Source: Armatimonadota bacterium
Lineage (GTDB): Bacteria; Armatimonadota; UBA5829; DTLH01
Assembly (NCBI GenBank): GCA_029551395.1
Contig: JAKPFN010000106.1
Span: 35,779-99,778 of the forward strand
Direction of reading: 5' to 3'
Length of the DNA: 64,000 nucleotides
Below are positions 24,068-32,500 of this stretch, piece by piece. The translations under genes were made by a program, and so were the position numbers. A model generated the notes under the pieces. It did no database searches and was not told where the DNA came from. It was given only the letters and a program-made list of their open reading frames with translations. Each line of letters begins with the position of its first letter. The stretch's first letter is position 1.

Positions 24068-25491
24068 TCATTTGCTCCTTCAGGTGTTTCAGGTTCGACC
24101 TCTACATCCATAGTGGTTGGTGTAGTCAGTGCTTCATACTCTGGTTGAGAAGCCGTAGCTCTTTGCAGCCTTGCCTGTGCGGTCAGATAGTCATACCTCG
24201 CGTTTACCAGGTTTGTCAGAGCTTCCGTAAGCGCTGCTTCTGCACTGGTTACTTCAACTGAGGTCGCAACCCCTTCCTGGTATCTAACTCTGGAAAGCCG
24301 CAGCGATTCCTGGGCTAAATCAACGTTTGCCTGTGCGGTCTGAACGCGCCTCGATGCTTCCATCACGTTCACTGCTGCGCTCCGCACATCAAGCCCTACA
24401 CCTAAACTTGCCTGTTCCAGATTCTGTCTTGCTATTTCTACCTCGCTTCGTGCCTGATTGACTCTGGCCTTTACAGCGCCTCCCTGGAAGAACGGCCAGG
24501 TAATCTGTGCTCCATAAGTATAGGAAGTATTCTCCGGGCTGAAAGCAGATGTTTGACCGGTCCAATCCGCTGAAGCTATCAGCGCAAGTGTTGGGTCATC
24601 CTGTTTTCTGGCAAAATCGACTGATGTCTCAGCAAGCTCTACTCCTAAAGTTGCCTGCTGGATCTCAGGTCTTGCCGCAAGAGCCTGTTCCGTAGCTGCA
24701 TCAACATCTACAGTGACAGGGCCAACATCCACTACTATATCTTCGACAGTAAACGGACGGTTGATGTCGATGCCAATCGTCTGATTCAAAACTCCTTTGG
24801 CTATCTGCACATTGCCCTGCGCTTGAATTAGCTGCTGTCTCAGATTGGCTACATCAACTTCCGCCTGTGTAACATCAAACCTTGCTACTACGCCTGCTTC
24901 GAACTGTGCCTGTGCTATCCTGAGGCGTTCCAGCGCGACATCTATGGATGCCTGAATGACTTCCACATTTGCCTGTGCTCTGAGAACACCGTAGTAGGCA
25001 TTTTTCACGTCCAGAATCAGTTGTTGAAGTGCTTGTGCTTCTCCAAACTGCTGGATATCAAGCTGTATATCAGCCAGTTGTACGCCTGTGCGTATGCGGC
25101 CGGTAATGTCGATTGGCTGGCTCACTGTGGCATTAATCGATGACTGACTGGAAGGTCTGGTTTCAACTTCCACAGGGCCGTCCGGGCCGGGTATTGTGAA
25201 CGTTGAGACCGGACTGAACCGGAGATAACTAGCTGTTGCGCTGGCTTGCAGCCTGCCTTGCGACCGGGCTTCATCTACAGTCGCTTCAGCTCTCTCAACG
25301 CGCGCGCGTGCAGCAGCCAATGCAGGATTTGCTGCAACCGCCGTAGCTATTGCCTCCTCAAGCGTTACCAGAGGACCTGTTTCTTCCATAACAGGCGGTT
25401 CCTCTACACTAACCGGCGGCTCCTGTGCCGGAGCCTGCATCCCTACTGCCGCCAACAACAACATAACAATTGTCGCGACTCTAAAAAGCAA
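24064..25491 (-). CDS. TolC-family outer membrane efflux protein
   Basis: Outer-membrane/periplasmic tunnel protein. A signal peptide (LLFRVATIVMLLLAAVG, ending APAQ) is followed by a Pro/Glu-rich stretch. The internally duplicated OEP repeat follows: LEEAIATAVAANPALAAAR, VELAETSVDFARKQDDPTLAL, and the helical pairs VRYQEGVATSVEVTSAEAAL and QFEAGVVARFDVTQAEVDV. The start is TTG at 25491, with GGAGG (25502-25498) 6 nt upstream and the signal peptide directly after it. The longer TTG frame from 25545 has neither. The stop overlaps the adaptor start by 4 nt. Confidence 0.93.
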   Translation of the reverse strand: MLFRVATIVMLLLAAVGMQAPAQEPPVSVEEPPVMEETGPLVTLEEAIATAVAANPALAAARARVERAEATVDEARSQGRLQASATASYLRFSPVSTFTIPGPDGPVEVETRPSSQSSINATVSQPIDITGRIRTGVQLADIQLDIQQFGEAQALQQLILDVKNAYYGVLRAQANVEVIQASIDVALERLRIAQAQFEAGVVARFDVTQAEVDVANLRQQLIQAQGNVQIAKGVLNQTIGIDINRPFTVEDIVVDVGPVTVDVDAATEQALAARPEIQQATLGVELAETSVDFARKQDDPTLALIASADWTGQTSAFSPENTSYTYGAQITWPFFQGGAVKARVNQARSEVEIARQNLEQASLGVGLDVRSAAVNVMEASRRVQTAQANVDLAQESLRLSRVRYQEGVATSVEVTSAEAALTEALTNLVNARYDYLTAQARLQRATASQPEYEALTTPTTMDVEVEPETPEGANE

Positions 25492-25569
25492 TTCTCGCCT
25501 CCAATGTTGCGGTAGTTTATGCAATTCAGTAATGTTGACACCCAATAATCGGGCTTTACTGCATTACAA

Positions 25570-26271
25570 TTACTTACCTGAGCTTTTCTTCTGCTCGAAA
25601 ATTTTGTCTGATAGTCCCTTGTTTACTTGATAGTTCTTTAGTTTTATTACAGCCGTGCCTTTACCTGTCTTCGCAGGCTTGACTTTGACCTCATCAGGGT
25701 CATACGCAGGAGATGATAATGTACCGCTCATCTCCACCTTGATTTGCGAAGGGAGCCAGTATTTCTTGTCTACTTTTACATACGTCCATCGGGAAATCAT
25801 GGTCATATCATTAGCCTTTGCTTCGCTTCCGACGATTACTCCCCGCTTTTTTTCGACAAAGAGCTTCATATTCCCAGGCGCGCTGGTGCTTTTAGGTGTT
25901 AGCTTCAGCACGTAGACCGGTTCACCGCCGAGTTTCGAATCTCCAGTGTATTCAACATTGAATTTCGACTTTATTTCTGTTGCTGGATTTCCTGCAAAGA
26001 CCTGCGGCATCACCGCGAAACCTTCTTTAGCTTCGATTTTGACCTTATTCGGCTTCTTGAAGTAAATAGTCATCTTGCTGCCTTTTACATACAGTTGAGG
26101 ACTGTCTATCGTTACTTCAGCATCGACTTTATAATCATTGATGTCTTTGTAGTTCTTTTCGACCAGGGCAAGGATGGTGGCAGATGTTACTTTCTCTGCT
26201 GCAGCAATGGGTATTGTGACAGCAGACAACAGCATAGCACCTGCGCAGAAAACAGATACAGCAGTTCTCAT
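25570..26271 (-). CDS. LolA-like outer membrane lipoprotein-sorting protein
   Basis: The 233-residue exported protein has a signal peptide (AVSVFCAGAMLLSAVTIPIA) and a LolA/LolB-type fold: KNYKDINDYKVDAEVTI, MTIYFKKPNKVKIEA and VYVLKLTPKS then LPSQIKVEMSG. Such proteins bind acyl chains of lipoproteins or lipids between membranes. It overlaps the permease stop as ATGA and is followed by tolC after 78 nt. It may therefore serve the exported lipid or lipoprotein cargo of this operon rather than general Lol sorting. That role is inference. Confidence 0.8.
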   Translation of the reverse strand: MRTAVSVFCAGAMLLSAVTIPIAAAEKVTSATILALVEKNYKDINDYKVDAEVTIDSPQLYVKGSKMTIYFKKPNKVKIEAKEGFAVMPQVFAGNPATEIKSKFNVEYTGDSKLGGEPVYVLKLTPKSTSAPGNMKLFVEKKRGVIVGSEAKANDMTMISRWTYVKVDKKYWLPSQIKVEMSGTLSSPAYDPDEVKVKPAKTGKGTAVIKLKNYQVNKGLSDKIFEQKKSSGK

Positions 26272-27110
26272 GACAACACATCCTTTCTATGAAATACGAA
26301 CAAACCTGCCGCAAGGAATGCTAAAATATATGCGAATAAAATCCCAAGAGATTTTAACAAATCGCCCTTCGGAATCTCATTTATAAAGAATAATCCGAAG
26401 TTGCCCATATGTGTAGTGAAAAGGTAATCCTTTATCGGTTCAAAATACTTTATAATCCCAAGCAGGTTGGAAGCTATATAAAGCACCATCGCGCCGCCGA
26501 TTGCTCCCAGCGAATTAGTAACAAACGCAGAGATAAAGAATGCAATCGATGCCACGGAAAGCACTGCCACACTTGCATAAGCGTAAGCCCCAAGCAGTCT
26601 TAAAAGACCTTCAGCCTCAGGATAGATATAGATACCCTGCGCTCCAAGCGCTGTTCCTTCTTGAAACGTTACCAAAGCTCCTCTTCCAAGAAAAATTGCC
26701 CCAAGCATATAACCGGCAACTCCTATAAAGAACGTCAGCGCTATTACATACAGAACAGAAACAATAAACTTGCTGAACAGAATTTTGCCTCGGCCTACCG
26801 GACGAGAAAGCATTGTTCGCAGTGTTCCGTCGTTTGCTTCACCAGAAACCATATCTCCGATTACAACGCAGGCGAATAATGGCAAAAACAGAGCCATCAT
26901 TAATTTGAGCAGGAACCAAGCGGTAAATCCTCCGTTCAGGATGTTTCCGAATGTCATAAACCCCTGGTTTATCGACTGTTCAAATGGCGGCGGGCCTTCT
27001 TTCAGCCCCAGAACCACTAATCCTGCCAACGCAGAAAGAGCCGCGAAGCCTAGGTAGCTTCTGGCTCTGCGAACCAGCTTGAATATTTCCAGCTTGACCA
27101 GTGTTATCAT
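26268..27110 (-). CDS. ABC-2 type transporter permease
   Basis: The 280-residue integral membrane protein has about six helices, for example SYLGFAALSALAGLVVLGL, LLKLMMALFLPLFACVVIG and VLYVIALTFFIGVAGYMLG. The conserved cytosolic segment GDMVSGEANDGTLRTMLSRP is typical of NatB/ABC-2 permeases. It pairs with the ATPase just upstream; the start overlaps its stop by 4 nt (ATGA), and the LolA-like gene overlaps its own stop likewise. Together they form a two-gene exporter of unknown substrate. Confidence 0.93.
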   Translation of the reverse strand: MITLVKLEIFKLVRRARSYLGFAALSALAGLVVLGLKEGPPPFEQSINQGFMTFGNILNGGFTAWFLLKLMMALFLPLFACVVIGDMVSGEANDGTLRTMLSRPVGRGKILFSKFIVSVLYVIALTFFIGVAGYMLGAIFLGRGALVTFQEGTALGAQGIYIYPEAEGLLRLLGAYAYASVAVLSVASIAFFISAFVTNSLGAIGGAMVLYIASNLLGIIKYFEPIKDYLFTTHMGNFGLFFINEIPKGDLLKSLGILFAYILAFLAAGLFVFHRKDVLS

Positions 27111-28015
27111 ACTTGCTCCACCAGGAGTGAGAAGTAGAACTCCTCTAGCGATGTAGTTTCAGGCACAACGGCACTGACATCGAATCCTGCGGTTACGAGC
27201 CGCTTGTTTACCTCTGCCGTGAGATTATCTTTGACTTGAACCTTAATCCAGTCCGGACCAACCTCTATGACTTTTGTAGAATCCAGTCCATCGAGCGTGT
27301 TTGCAGCTTCAACGGGTTTATTTACTGCAATTCTGACCTGGCCACAGTTCGATAACAGTTCTGAAACTGACCCCCCAGCCACTTGTTTGCCTTGATGGAT
27401 TACTGCAATCTTGCTGCATACCTGCTCAACTTCATGCAGGAGATGACTTGACAAAAAGATAGTCATTTGATGCTCTGCCGCGAGTTTTTGAATCAACTCC
27501 CTGACCTCTTTCATCCCCTGAGGGTCAAGCCCGTTGGTCGGTTCATCAAGAATTACCAGTTCTGGCTCTCCTACTATAGCCTGCGCAATCCCTAATCGCT
27601 GCCGCATACCGTGCGAATAGCCTTTTACTTTATCATCAGCCCTGTCAGAAAGTCCAACCTTTTCAAGCGCCAGGTCAACCGCTTCTTTTTTAGCCAAACC
27701 TGCAAGACTTGCGAAATGCCATAAGTTCTGCCTGCCGGTCAGATATTTATATAATCCTGGTGATTCTACCAGCGCGCCTACTCTTGTCAATGCACGAGTC
27801 CGTTCATGCCAGACATTGTGCTCAAAGACTCGAACCGAACCATTTGTAGGACGAACCAGGCCCAGCATCATTCTGATGGTAGTGCTCTTACCTGCGCCAT
27901 TCGGGCCGAGGAATCCAAATACATCTCCCCGCTCAACTGTCAGGTCAAGTCCGTCTACCGCCCAAAGCCGGCCATAACGTTTTTTCAGGTTGGAAATCTC
28001 AACAATTGGTTTCAT
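27107..28015 (-). CDS. ABC transporter ATP-binding protein
   Basis: Cytosolic ATPase of the CcmA/NatA exporter group, 302 residues. Walker A FLGPNGAGKSTT (about 35-46), signature YSHGMRQRLGIAQA, Walker B LVILDEPTNGLDP and switch SSHLLHEVEQV are all intact. The C-terminal 80 residues form the DUF4162-like tail of such exporters. It follows the AbrB gene after 22 nt and overlaps the permease. It should power the permease at 26268-27110. Confidence 0.95.
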   Translation of the reverse strand: MKPIVEISNLKKRYGRLWAVDGLDLTVERGDVFGFLGPNGAGKSTTIRMMLGLVRPTNGSVRVFEHNVWHERTRALTRVGALVESPGLYKYLTGRQNLWHFASLAGLAKKEAVDLALEKVGLSDRADDKVKGYSHGMRQRLGIAQAIVGEPELVILDEPTNGLDPQGMKEVRELIQKLAAEHQMTIFLSSHLLHEVEQVCSKIAVIHQGKQVAGGSVSELLSNCGQVRIAVNKPVEAANTLDGLDSTKVIEVGPDWIKVQVKDNLTAEVNKRLVTAGFDVSAVVPETTSLEEFYFSLLVEQV

Positions 28016-28037
28016 ATACTGCTGGTCAATGATAGAC

Positions 28038-28310
28038 TCATTTTTCTTCGCTGTTTTGTATTATCTCATCTAGCTGATGTGAATCAACCTGTTGAGCTGC
28101 CGTATTCAATCCTTCCAAAAAGGAGGATAGCATGGAACGTAGTGAATCAACTTTAGTAAGAATAAGTCCTGCTGCAAATGGATGACCTAAAACTAGCAGT
28201 TTATCGCCAGGCTGTATATTCATTTGCTTCCTTGCTTCTGCCGGAATGACTACCTGACCTCGTTCACCTACTGTGACCGCTCCAAAGAAGTGATCCTCGA
28301 TTGAGCACAA
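28038..28310 (-). CDS. AbrB/SpoVT-type transcriptional regulator
   Basis: The 90-residue protein has an N-terminal swapped-hairpin AbrB domain: GAVTVGERGQVVIPAEARK, QPGDKLLVLGHP and AGLILTKVDS. A helical C-terminal tail (MLSSFLEGLNTAAQQ) follows. It is the first gene of the export operon. A promoter (28387-28415) and an operator-like repeat (28348-28373) lie in its leader, so it probably regulates its own operon. The start is TTG at 28310, with GAAGAA nearby; the start is less sure than the family. Confidence 0.85.
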   Translation of the reverse strand: MCSIEDHFFGAVTVGERGQVVIPAEARKQMNIQPGDKLLVLGHPFAAGLILTKVDSLRSMLSSFLEGLNTAAQQVDSHQLDEIIQNSEEK

Positions 28311-28347
28311 TTCTTGATTCTTCAGTTAGCTTACCTCTTTCTATTGT

Positions 28348-28373
28348 TGTATGTAAATCATACAAATCATACA
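28348..28373. promoter_or_regulatory. Operator-like repeat in the export operon leader
   Basis: TGTATG (28348-28353), CATACA (28359-28364) and CATACA (28368-28373) form an inverted pair with a 5-nt spacer plus a direct repeat with a 3-nt spacer. It falls about 7-32 nt downstream of the predicted start, a position suited to repression. The AbrB-type product next door is the obvious candidate ligand; this is inference. Confidence 0.55.
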
Positions 28374-28386
28374 TTCCCTACGACTA

Positions 28387-28415
28387 ATATTATGTCAGAA
28401 TTGTTCCCAAGTCAA
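28387..28415 (-). promoter_or_regulatory. Promoter of the AbrB/export operon
   Basis: On the minus strand TTGACT (28415-28410) and TAATAT (28392-28387) are separated by 17 nt. The start would be near 28380. It precedes the AbrB gene by about 70 nt and lies in a 243-nt region divergent from the glycosyltransferase gene. Confidence 0.6.
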
Positions 28416-28553
28416 ATAGATAATTTCTTACTGTGCAAATCATGAGCTTTTTTCAGCCTGGCTGTTTTACTTTCCTGTAGCTGGGGTAGACTGCACACAA
28501 ACTGAAGTGTAATAAAATCCTGTGGTTTCTAAATCGTTGAGACAACTGAGCGT

Positions 28554-29975
28554 ATGAATAAATCAACTAAGGCACAATCAGCCAAATTACGCGTGTGGTT
28601 CATTGCGGTAGGTATCACCGCTATAGCGACGGCATTGAGACTCTATCGTCTTGGTGACTGGAGTTTCTGGGTAGATGAGATGTTTACCCTGGTGGATGTC
28701 ACTCACGGAGGCAGCCTTGGGCGATATCACGGTATGACCTATCCCTTATCATATATACTGATAGGTCTTAGTATAGATCAATTTGGCATAAGCGAGTGGT
28801 CTGCGAGGATAATCCCTGCGCTGTTCGGTATTGTCACACCAGTCATAGTCTACCTTTTATCCCGAAGAATATTCGGAGAGACTGCTGCTATTGCCGGAGC
28901 GGTCATAGTTGCGATCTCACCGTGGCACCTTTACTGGTCCCAGATGGCAAGGTTCTACACTATGACGGTATTTTTCTCTTCTGTATCGCTTTTGGTGTTG
29001 CATAAAGGACTGGAAGAAGGCCGCAGGAGTTGGATTGGGGCATCCGGGATACTAATGGCTCTTGGTGTGCTTTCACATTACTCTGCATTCCTTGTCCTTG
29101 TTGCTGTTGCAGTTTATGTAAGCCTGATTCTGCTGCTCAGATGGCCTAGACCCAAGGGATTGACTCTGATTAATTCGCTCTTATACCTTGCGCCGTTTAT
29201 ACTGGGCGCGATATTACTCGGCTCAAGGGCACATTCTCTGCTGGCAAAGTATGCCGGAGGACATCCAACGGGTACTCATATAGTTGATCCTGTACATGCG
29301 GCTGCTTATATGATATTCTCCATCGGTTACAGGCTGGAACCTGTTGTTGCGCTTTTTGCTGTTGTTGGAATCTGGATAGGTCTTCGCAGGCGAGACCGAG
29401 GCGCTCTTCTGTTGACAACAGCAGTGGTGATTCCTACTCTACTGATGATTATTGCTGGAATGCTGTCTCATGCAGAAAACCGCTATGCATTTGTAATTCT
29501 TCCTGCTGGAGCATTGCTCGCAGGTCTGGCAGTTGCGGGAATATCAGACATTCTCTGGCCTAAAGCCAAAGCGCTTGCTGTAGTGACTTTGCTTGCTCTA
29601 ACTTTTCCTCTGATTCAACATGATGCTCTTTATTTCAGCTCGGTTTACAATGGAGAGAGATGGAACTACCGTGGTGCAGCTCAATATATAAAAGAGCACG
29701 CAGAGCCTGGAGATAGAGTATACGCAGCGATGTGGACTCCGCTCGCGCACTACTTGAAAGATTCTGGAATTACCGCGCAGGATCTGACTCTTGGTACGGA
29801 CGACAACAGCCTGCCCGGCAGCGGCGCATGGATTGTTATGGAAGATGATACTCGCGGCAAATCTGCATCTACAGATATGTCGGACTGGATCAACCACAAT
29901 TGTTCCCTGGAAGCTCATTTCCCCGCATCATCTCCTGTTACAAATTACGGCCTCTCGGTCTATCGTCGAAGATGA
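28554..29975 (+). CDS. GT39-like membrane glycosyltransferase (ArnT/PMT family)
   Basis: The 473-residue polytopic protein has about eleven membrane helices. The first periplasmic loop holds the acidic pair in GDWSFWVDEMFTL, the hallmark of lipid-phosphate-sugar-dependent transferases (GT39/GT83, 'DE' motif). IFGETAAIAGAVIVAISPWHL and YWSQMARFYTMTVF match the next conserved helices and loop. A soluble C-terminal part (YIKEHAEPGDRVYAAM) is typical. It would move a sugar from an undecaprenyl or dolichyl-type carrier to lipid or protein outside the membrane. The acceptor is unknown. ATG at 28554 has a weak ribosome site. Divergent from the AbrB operon. Confidence 0.85.
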   Translation: MNKSTKAQSAKLRVWFIAVGITAIATALRLYRLGDWSFWVDEMFTLVDVTHGGSLGRYHGMTYPLSYILIGLSIDQFGISEWSARIIPALFGIVTPVIVYLLSRRIFGETAAIAGAVIVAISPWHLYWSQMARFYTMTVFFSSVSLLVLHKGLEEGRRSWIGASGILMALGVLSHYSAFLVLVAVAVYVSLILLLRWPRPKGLTLINSLLYLAPFILGAILLGSRAHSLLAKYAGGHPTGTHIVDPVHAAAYMIFSIGYRLEPVVALFAVVGIWIGLRRRDRGALLLTTAVVIPTLLMIIAGMLSHAENRYAFVILPAGALLAGLAVAGISDILWPKAKALAVVTLLALTFPLIQHDALYFSSVYNGERWNYRGAAQYIKEHAEPGDRVYAAMWTPLAHYLKDSGITAQDLTLGTDDNSLPGSGAWIVMEDDTRGKSASTDMSDWINHNCSLEAHFPASSPVTNYGLSVYRRR

Positions 29976-30065
29976 GACTATCTATATAGATACTTAGAAT
30001 ATTGATTTTAAGCCGTTCAGTTCTTGACGATGCTTGCTGCCCATGCTAAACTCTGAAACAGTGGG

Positions 30066-30875
30066 GTGTGTAACGTGCTGGCAGCTACCGATTCCATTCA
30101 TTGTGATGTGACTGTAAAACCAAGCGAACCGCCGACTGTTGTGGTGGCTGGTGAGGTTAACTATGAGTCATCATCTCAGATCAAGGATATTGTCGAAGAA
30201 CTTTGGTCAAAGGGATGGTCACACCTCTATTTTGATTGCCAATCGGTAGATTTTATTGACTCAAGTGGTATTGGGGTAATAGTCCACTGCGCTCGCAAGC
30301 TGCGAGACACTGGTGGAAGGTTAGTCCTTCTCGGCGCTAAATCCCAACTTGTTCATGCATTGCAGGTTTCCGGGTTCGCGGATCAGGTAGATATTGGTTC
30401 CATTTCCTGTTCGGTCCCACAGGAAGATTGTTTGCCTTTGGGTGAAGGTGTCTGGCAGCAGGCACGGTTTAGTATTCCTCTCAGAGCTGACCGAGATGGA
30501 TTGGTCAGAAAGAGAGTTACTGAATTAGCCGAAAATATGCCTTTTACAAGAGAGCAGATAGACGATATCCGTCTTGCAGTTGGAGAAGCAGTTTCCAATG
30601 CCATAAGACACGGTTGTCCCAACAAGGAATGTGATAGACTCAGCGTACTGTGTATAGGGGATAGGGATAAGCTGATTGTCGAGATCAGCAATCCCGGGCA
30701 GCCTTTTGATCCGGATGCTATCCCAATACCGGACCCAGCAAATCCGCGTGAAGGCGGTATGGGCATCTTTTTCATGCGTGCATCTATGGATGAAGTTGAG
30801 TATTCCTTTGATGAGACAGGAACGACCGTGAGAATGATTAAGTATTCTAGAAAAACGGACGGAGCGTATGAGTAA
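30066..30875 (+). CDS. Fused STAS antagonist and RsbW-type kinase
   Basis: The 269-residue protein joins an RsbV-like STAS domain (about 14-105; DCQSVDFIDSSGIGVIVHCA with the phospho-Ser site) to an RsbW-type HATPase_c_2 domain (about 130-262). ATPase motifs are the N-box VGEAVSNAIRHG, G1 ISNPGQPFDP and G2 GGMGIFFM. These are usually separate proteins that bind each other. The STAS part may occupy or be phosphorylated by its own kinase. A GTG at 30075 is an alternative start with GGGG 8 nt upstream; GTG 30066 overlaps that site. The methyltransferase-like gene overlaps its end by 8 nt. Confidence 0.88.
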   Translation: MCNVLAATDSIHCDVTVKPSEPPTVVVAGEVNYESSSQIKDIVEELWSKGWSHLYFDCQSVDFIDSSGIGVIVHCARKLRDTGGRLVLLGAKSQLVHALQVSGFADQVDIGSISCSVPQEDCLPLGEGVWQQARFSIPLRADRDGLVRKRVTELAENMPFTREQIDDIRLAVGEAVSNAIRHGCPNKECDRLSVLCIGDRDKLIVEISNPGQPFDPDAIPIPDPANPREGGMGIFFMRASMDEVEYSFDETGTTVRMIKYSRKTDGAYE

Positions 30876-31473
30876 CGAAAAGACCTGGTCAGTTAAAATC
30901 AGAGAAGTATTGCAATGGGGTCGTGTGCCGTTGATGACCGCATTTGTGGTGACCGGTATATATTTGATCCACACCCAAACCTATTGGCTCTGGATAGGAA
31001 TGGTTGTAACATTATTCGGTGAGTTTATGCAGTTATGGGCTGCATCTCATCTTAAAAAAGACAAAGCGCTTGCCACTTCCGGGCCATATTCTCATGTCAG
31101 AAACCCTATGTATTTTGGCCGGTTTTTCGTGCTGTTGGGATTCATTATAATGATCCAGCAGGCATGGTGGGCACAGACTCAGGTGTTTAATATCCCGCTT
31201 CTGGTAGTGGGTTACGTGGTTATTTTCGCTATCTATGTTAATGGAAGAGTAGGCCGCGAGGAAGCTAGACTGCGCGGTATATTCGGAGAAGACTACATTC
31301 ATTACTGCAATGAAGTGCCAAGGTTCTTCCCCAAATTACGGCCGTACTCCCGGTCTGCAAAGCAAAACTGGCAGTGGGCAAGAATTATTGCCAACCACGA
31401 ATACCTGAATATGGTGGCAGCAGTATTTGTTTTTGGGCTTATCATCGTTAGAATCAGGTATTTGGGCTTTTAG
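30868..31473 (+). CDS. Isoprenylcysteine carboxyl methyltransferase-like membrane protein
   Basis: The 201-residue protein has four to five membrane helices and the ICMT/PEMT signature: SGPYSHVRNPMYFGRFFVLL, then REEARLRGIFGEDYIHYCNE and VPRFFP. These bind S-adenosylmethionine in the family. Bacterial members methylate lipids or small molecules; the substrate here is unknown. ATG at 30868 lies within the end of the STAS-RsbW gene (ATGAGTAA overlap), so expression is coupled. The C-terminal helix after residue 175 (LNMVAAVFVFGLIIVRI) is an extension. Confidence 0.82.
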   Translation: MSNEKTWSVKIREVLQWGRVPLMTAFVVTGIYLIHTQTYWLWIGMVVTLFGEFMQLWAASHLKKDKALATSGPYSHVRNPMYFGRFFVLLGFIIMIQQAWWAQTQVFNIPLLVVGYVVIFAIYVNGRVGREEARLRGIFGEDYIHYCNEVPRFFPKLRPYSRSAKQNWQWARIIANHEYLNMVAAVFVFGLIIVRIRYLGF

Positions 31474-31692
31474 CACAGGCATGTGATAGAGTGTGTGTAT
31501 GCCTGAAACTCTATACATCAATGAATTTATGTGAACATTGGCAGGGTTTCAATCGTCTAGTAATTACGTGGGAAAGTATGACAGGGCATTACCACGTCTC
31601 TGTGTGAAAATATAGATATTACTGGAAGGAATTCCAGAATCAAAAATAGAATAGATAATTAATTGCAATTTCGGGCAAAGGAGCAAGGCTTG

Positions 31693-32478
31693 ATGCTGAT
31701 TTCGAAGAGAGTAATGGTTGTCCTGATGTGCGGGGCAATGATATTAGGAGTAAGTTTCACTGCACTCGCAGTCGAAATGAACTTAGCAGGGATAAGACTC
31801 GGCAGCCCTGTACAGTCAGTGCTTCTGAAGTACGGCAACCCGACCCGGATTACCGTAAGACCGGTAGTTGTGGTAGCGGCAAACACCGATGCAACTGCTC
31901 AGCAGGGCACTACACCTGTAGGCCCGCAGGGACTTGCAGGCGCACTGACCAGCATAACGAATACTTACCAAAACTACGCAAATGAGCTTGGCAATACCGG
32001 TGGACTTCCAGGTATGCCTGGGATGCCGAGTCCTGGTGGTCCGTCTGGTCTGACTGGAATGCCTACACCCGGCGGTATGCCAGGGATGCCCGGTATGCCG
32101 GGAATGCCTGGTATGCCTGGTGACGGACAGGGCGCGATCATCGAAGAGGAAGTCACTTATACCTACGACCTGGAGGATGGCACTACACTAGAGTTTATCA
32201 TCTCTGAAAATGGCCGCGTCATCCAAATCACAGTAGGTGGTGACAAACCGTTTGCAGCTTCCAGGACTACCAAGGGAATAAAGCTGGGCAGCTACTACAA
32301 AGACGTTATCTTCAAATATGGTTACCCTGAGACCCACCAGCAGGTTGGCCGATTCCTTCGCACCAGTTATGCTGACAAGCATAGAGTAGTCTTTACTTTC
32401 CTGAACAAGAAGGTAGTTGGCATTACCGTTGCTTTGAAGACAGACGACGAGCAGGAAGTTCAGCAGCAGCAGTATTAA
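31693..32478 (+). CDS. Exported protein with duplicated motif and Gly-Met-Pro linker
   Basis: The 261-residue protein has a signal peptide (VMVVLMCGAMILGVSFTALA). A short motif occurs twice: GIRLGSPVQSVLLKYGNPTR near the N-terminus and GIKLGSYYKDVIFKYGYPET near the C-terminus. Between them is a collagen-like stretch of GMP/GGP triplets (about residues 100-145). A beta-rich segment with YTYDLEDGTTLEFIISENGR follows. No family is recognised. ATG at 31693 has AAAGGAG (31677-31683) 9 nt upstream; the TTG at 31663 lacks one. dnaG follows after 22 nt. It is likely periplasmic or surface-exposed. Confidence 0.75.
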   Translation: MLISKRVMVVLMCGAMILGVSFTALAVEMNLAGIRLGSPVQSVLLKYGNPTRITVRPVVVVAANTDATAQQGTTPVGPQGLAGALTSITNTYQNYANELGNTGGLPGMPGMPSPGGPSGLTGMPTPGGMPGMPGMPGMPGMPGDGQGAIIEEEVTYTYDLEDGTTLEFIISENGRVIQITVGGDKPFAASRTTKGIKLGSYYKDVIFKYGYPETHQQVGRFLRTSYADKHRVVFTFLNKKVVGITVALKTDDEQEVQQQQY

Positions 32479-32500
32479 TAAGCGATTGGGGTGACAGGGT

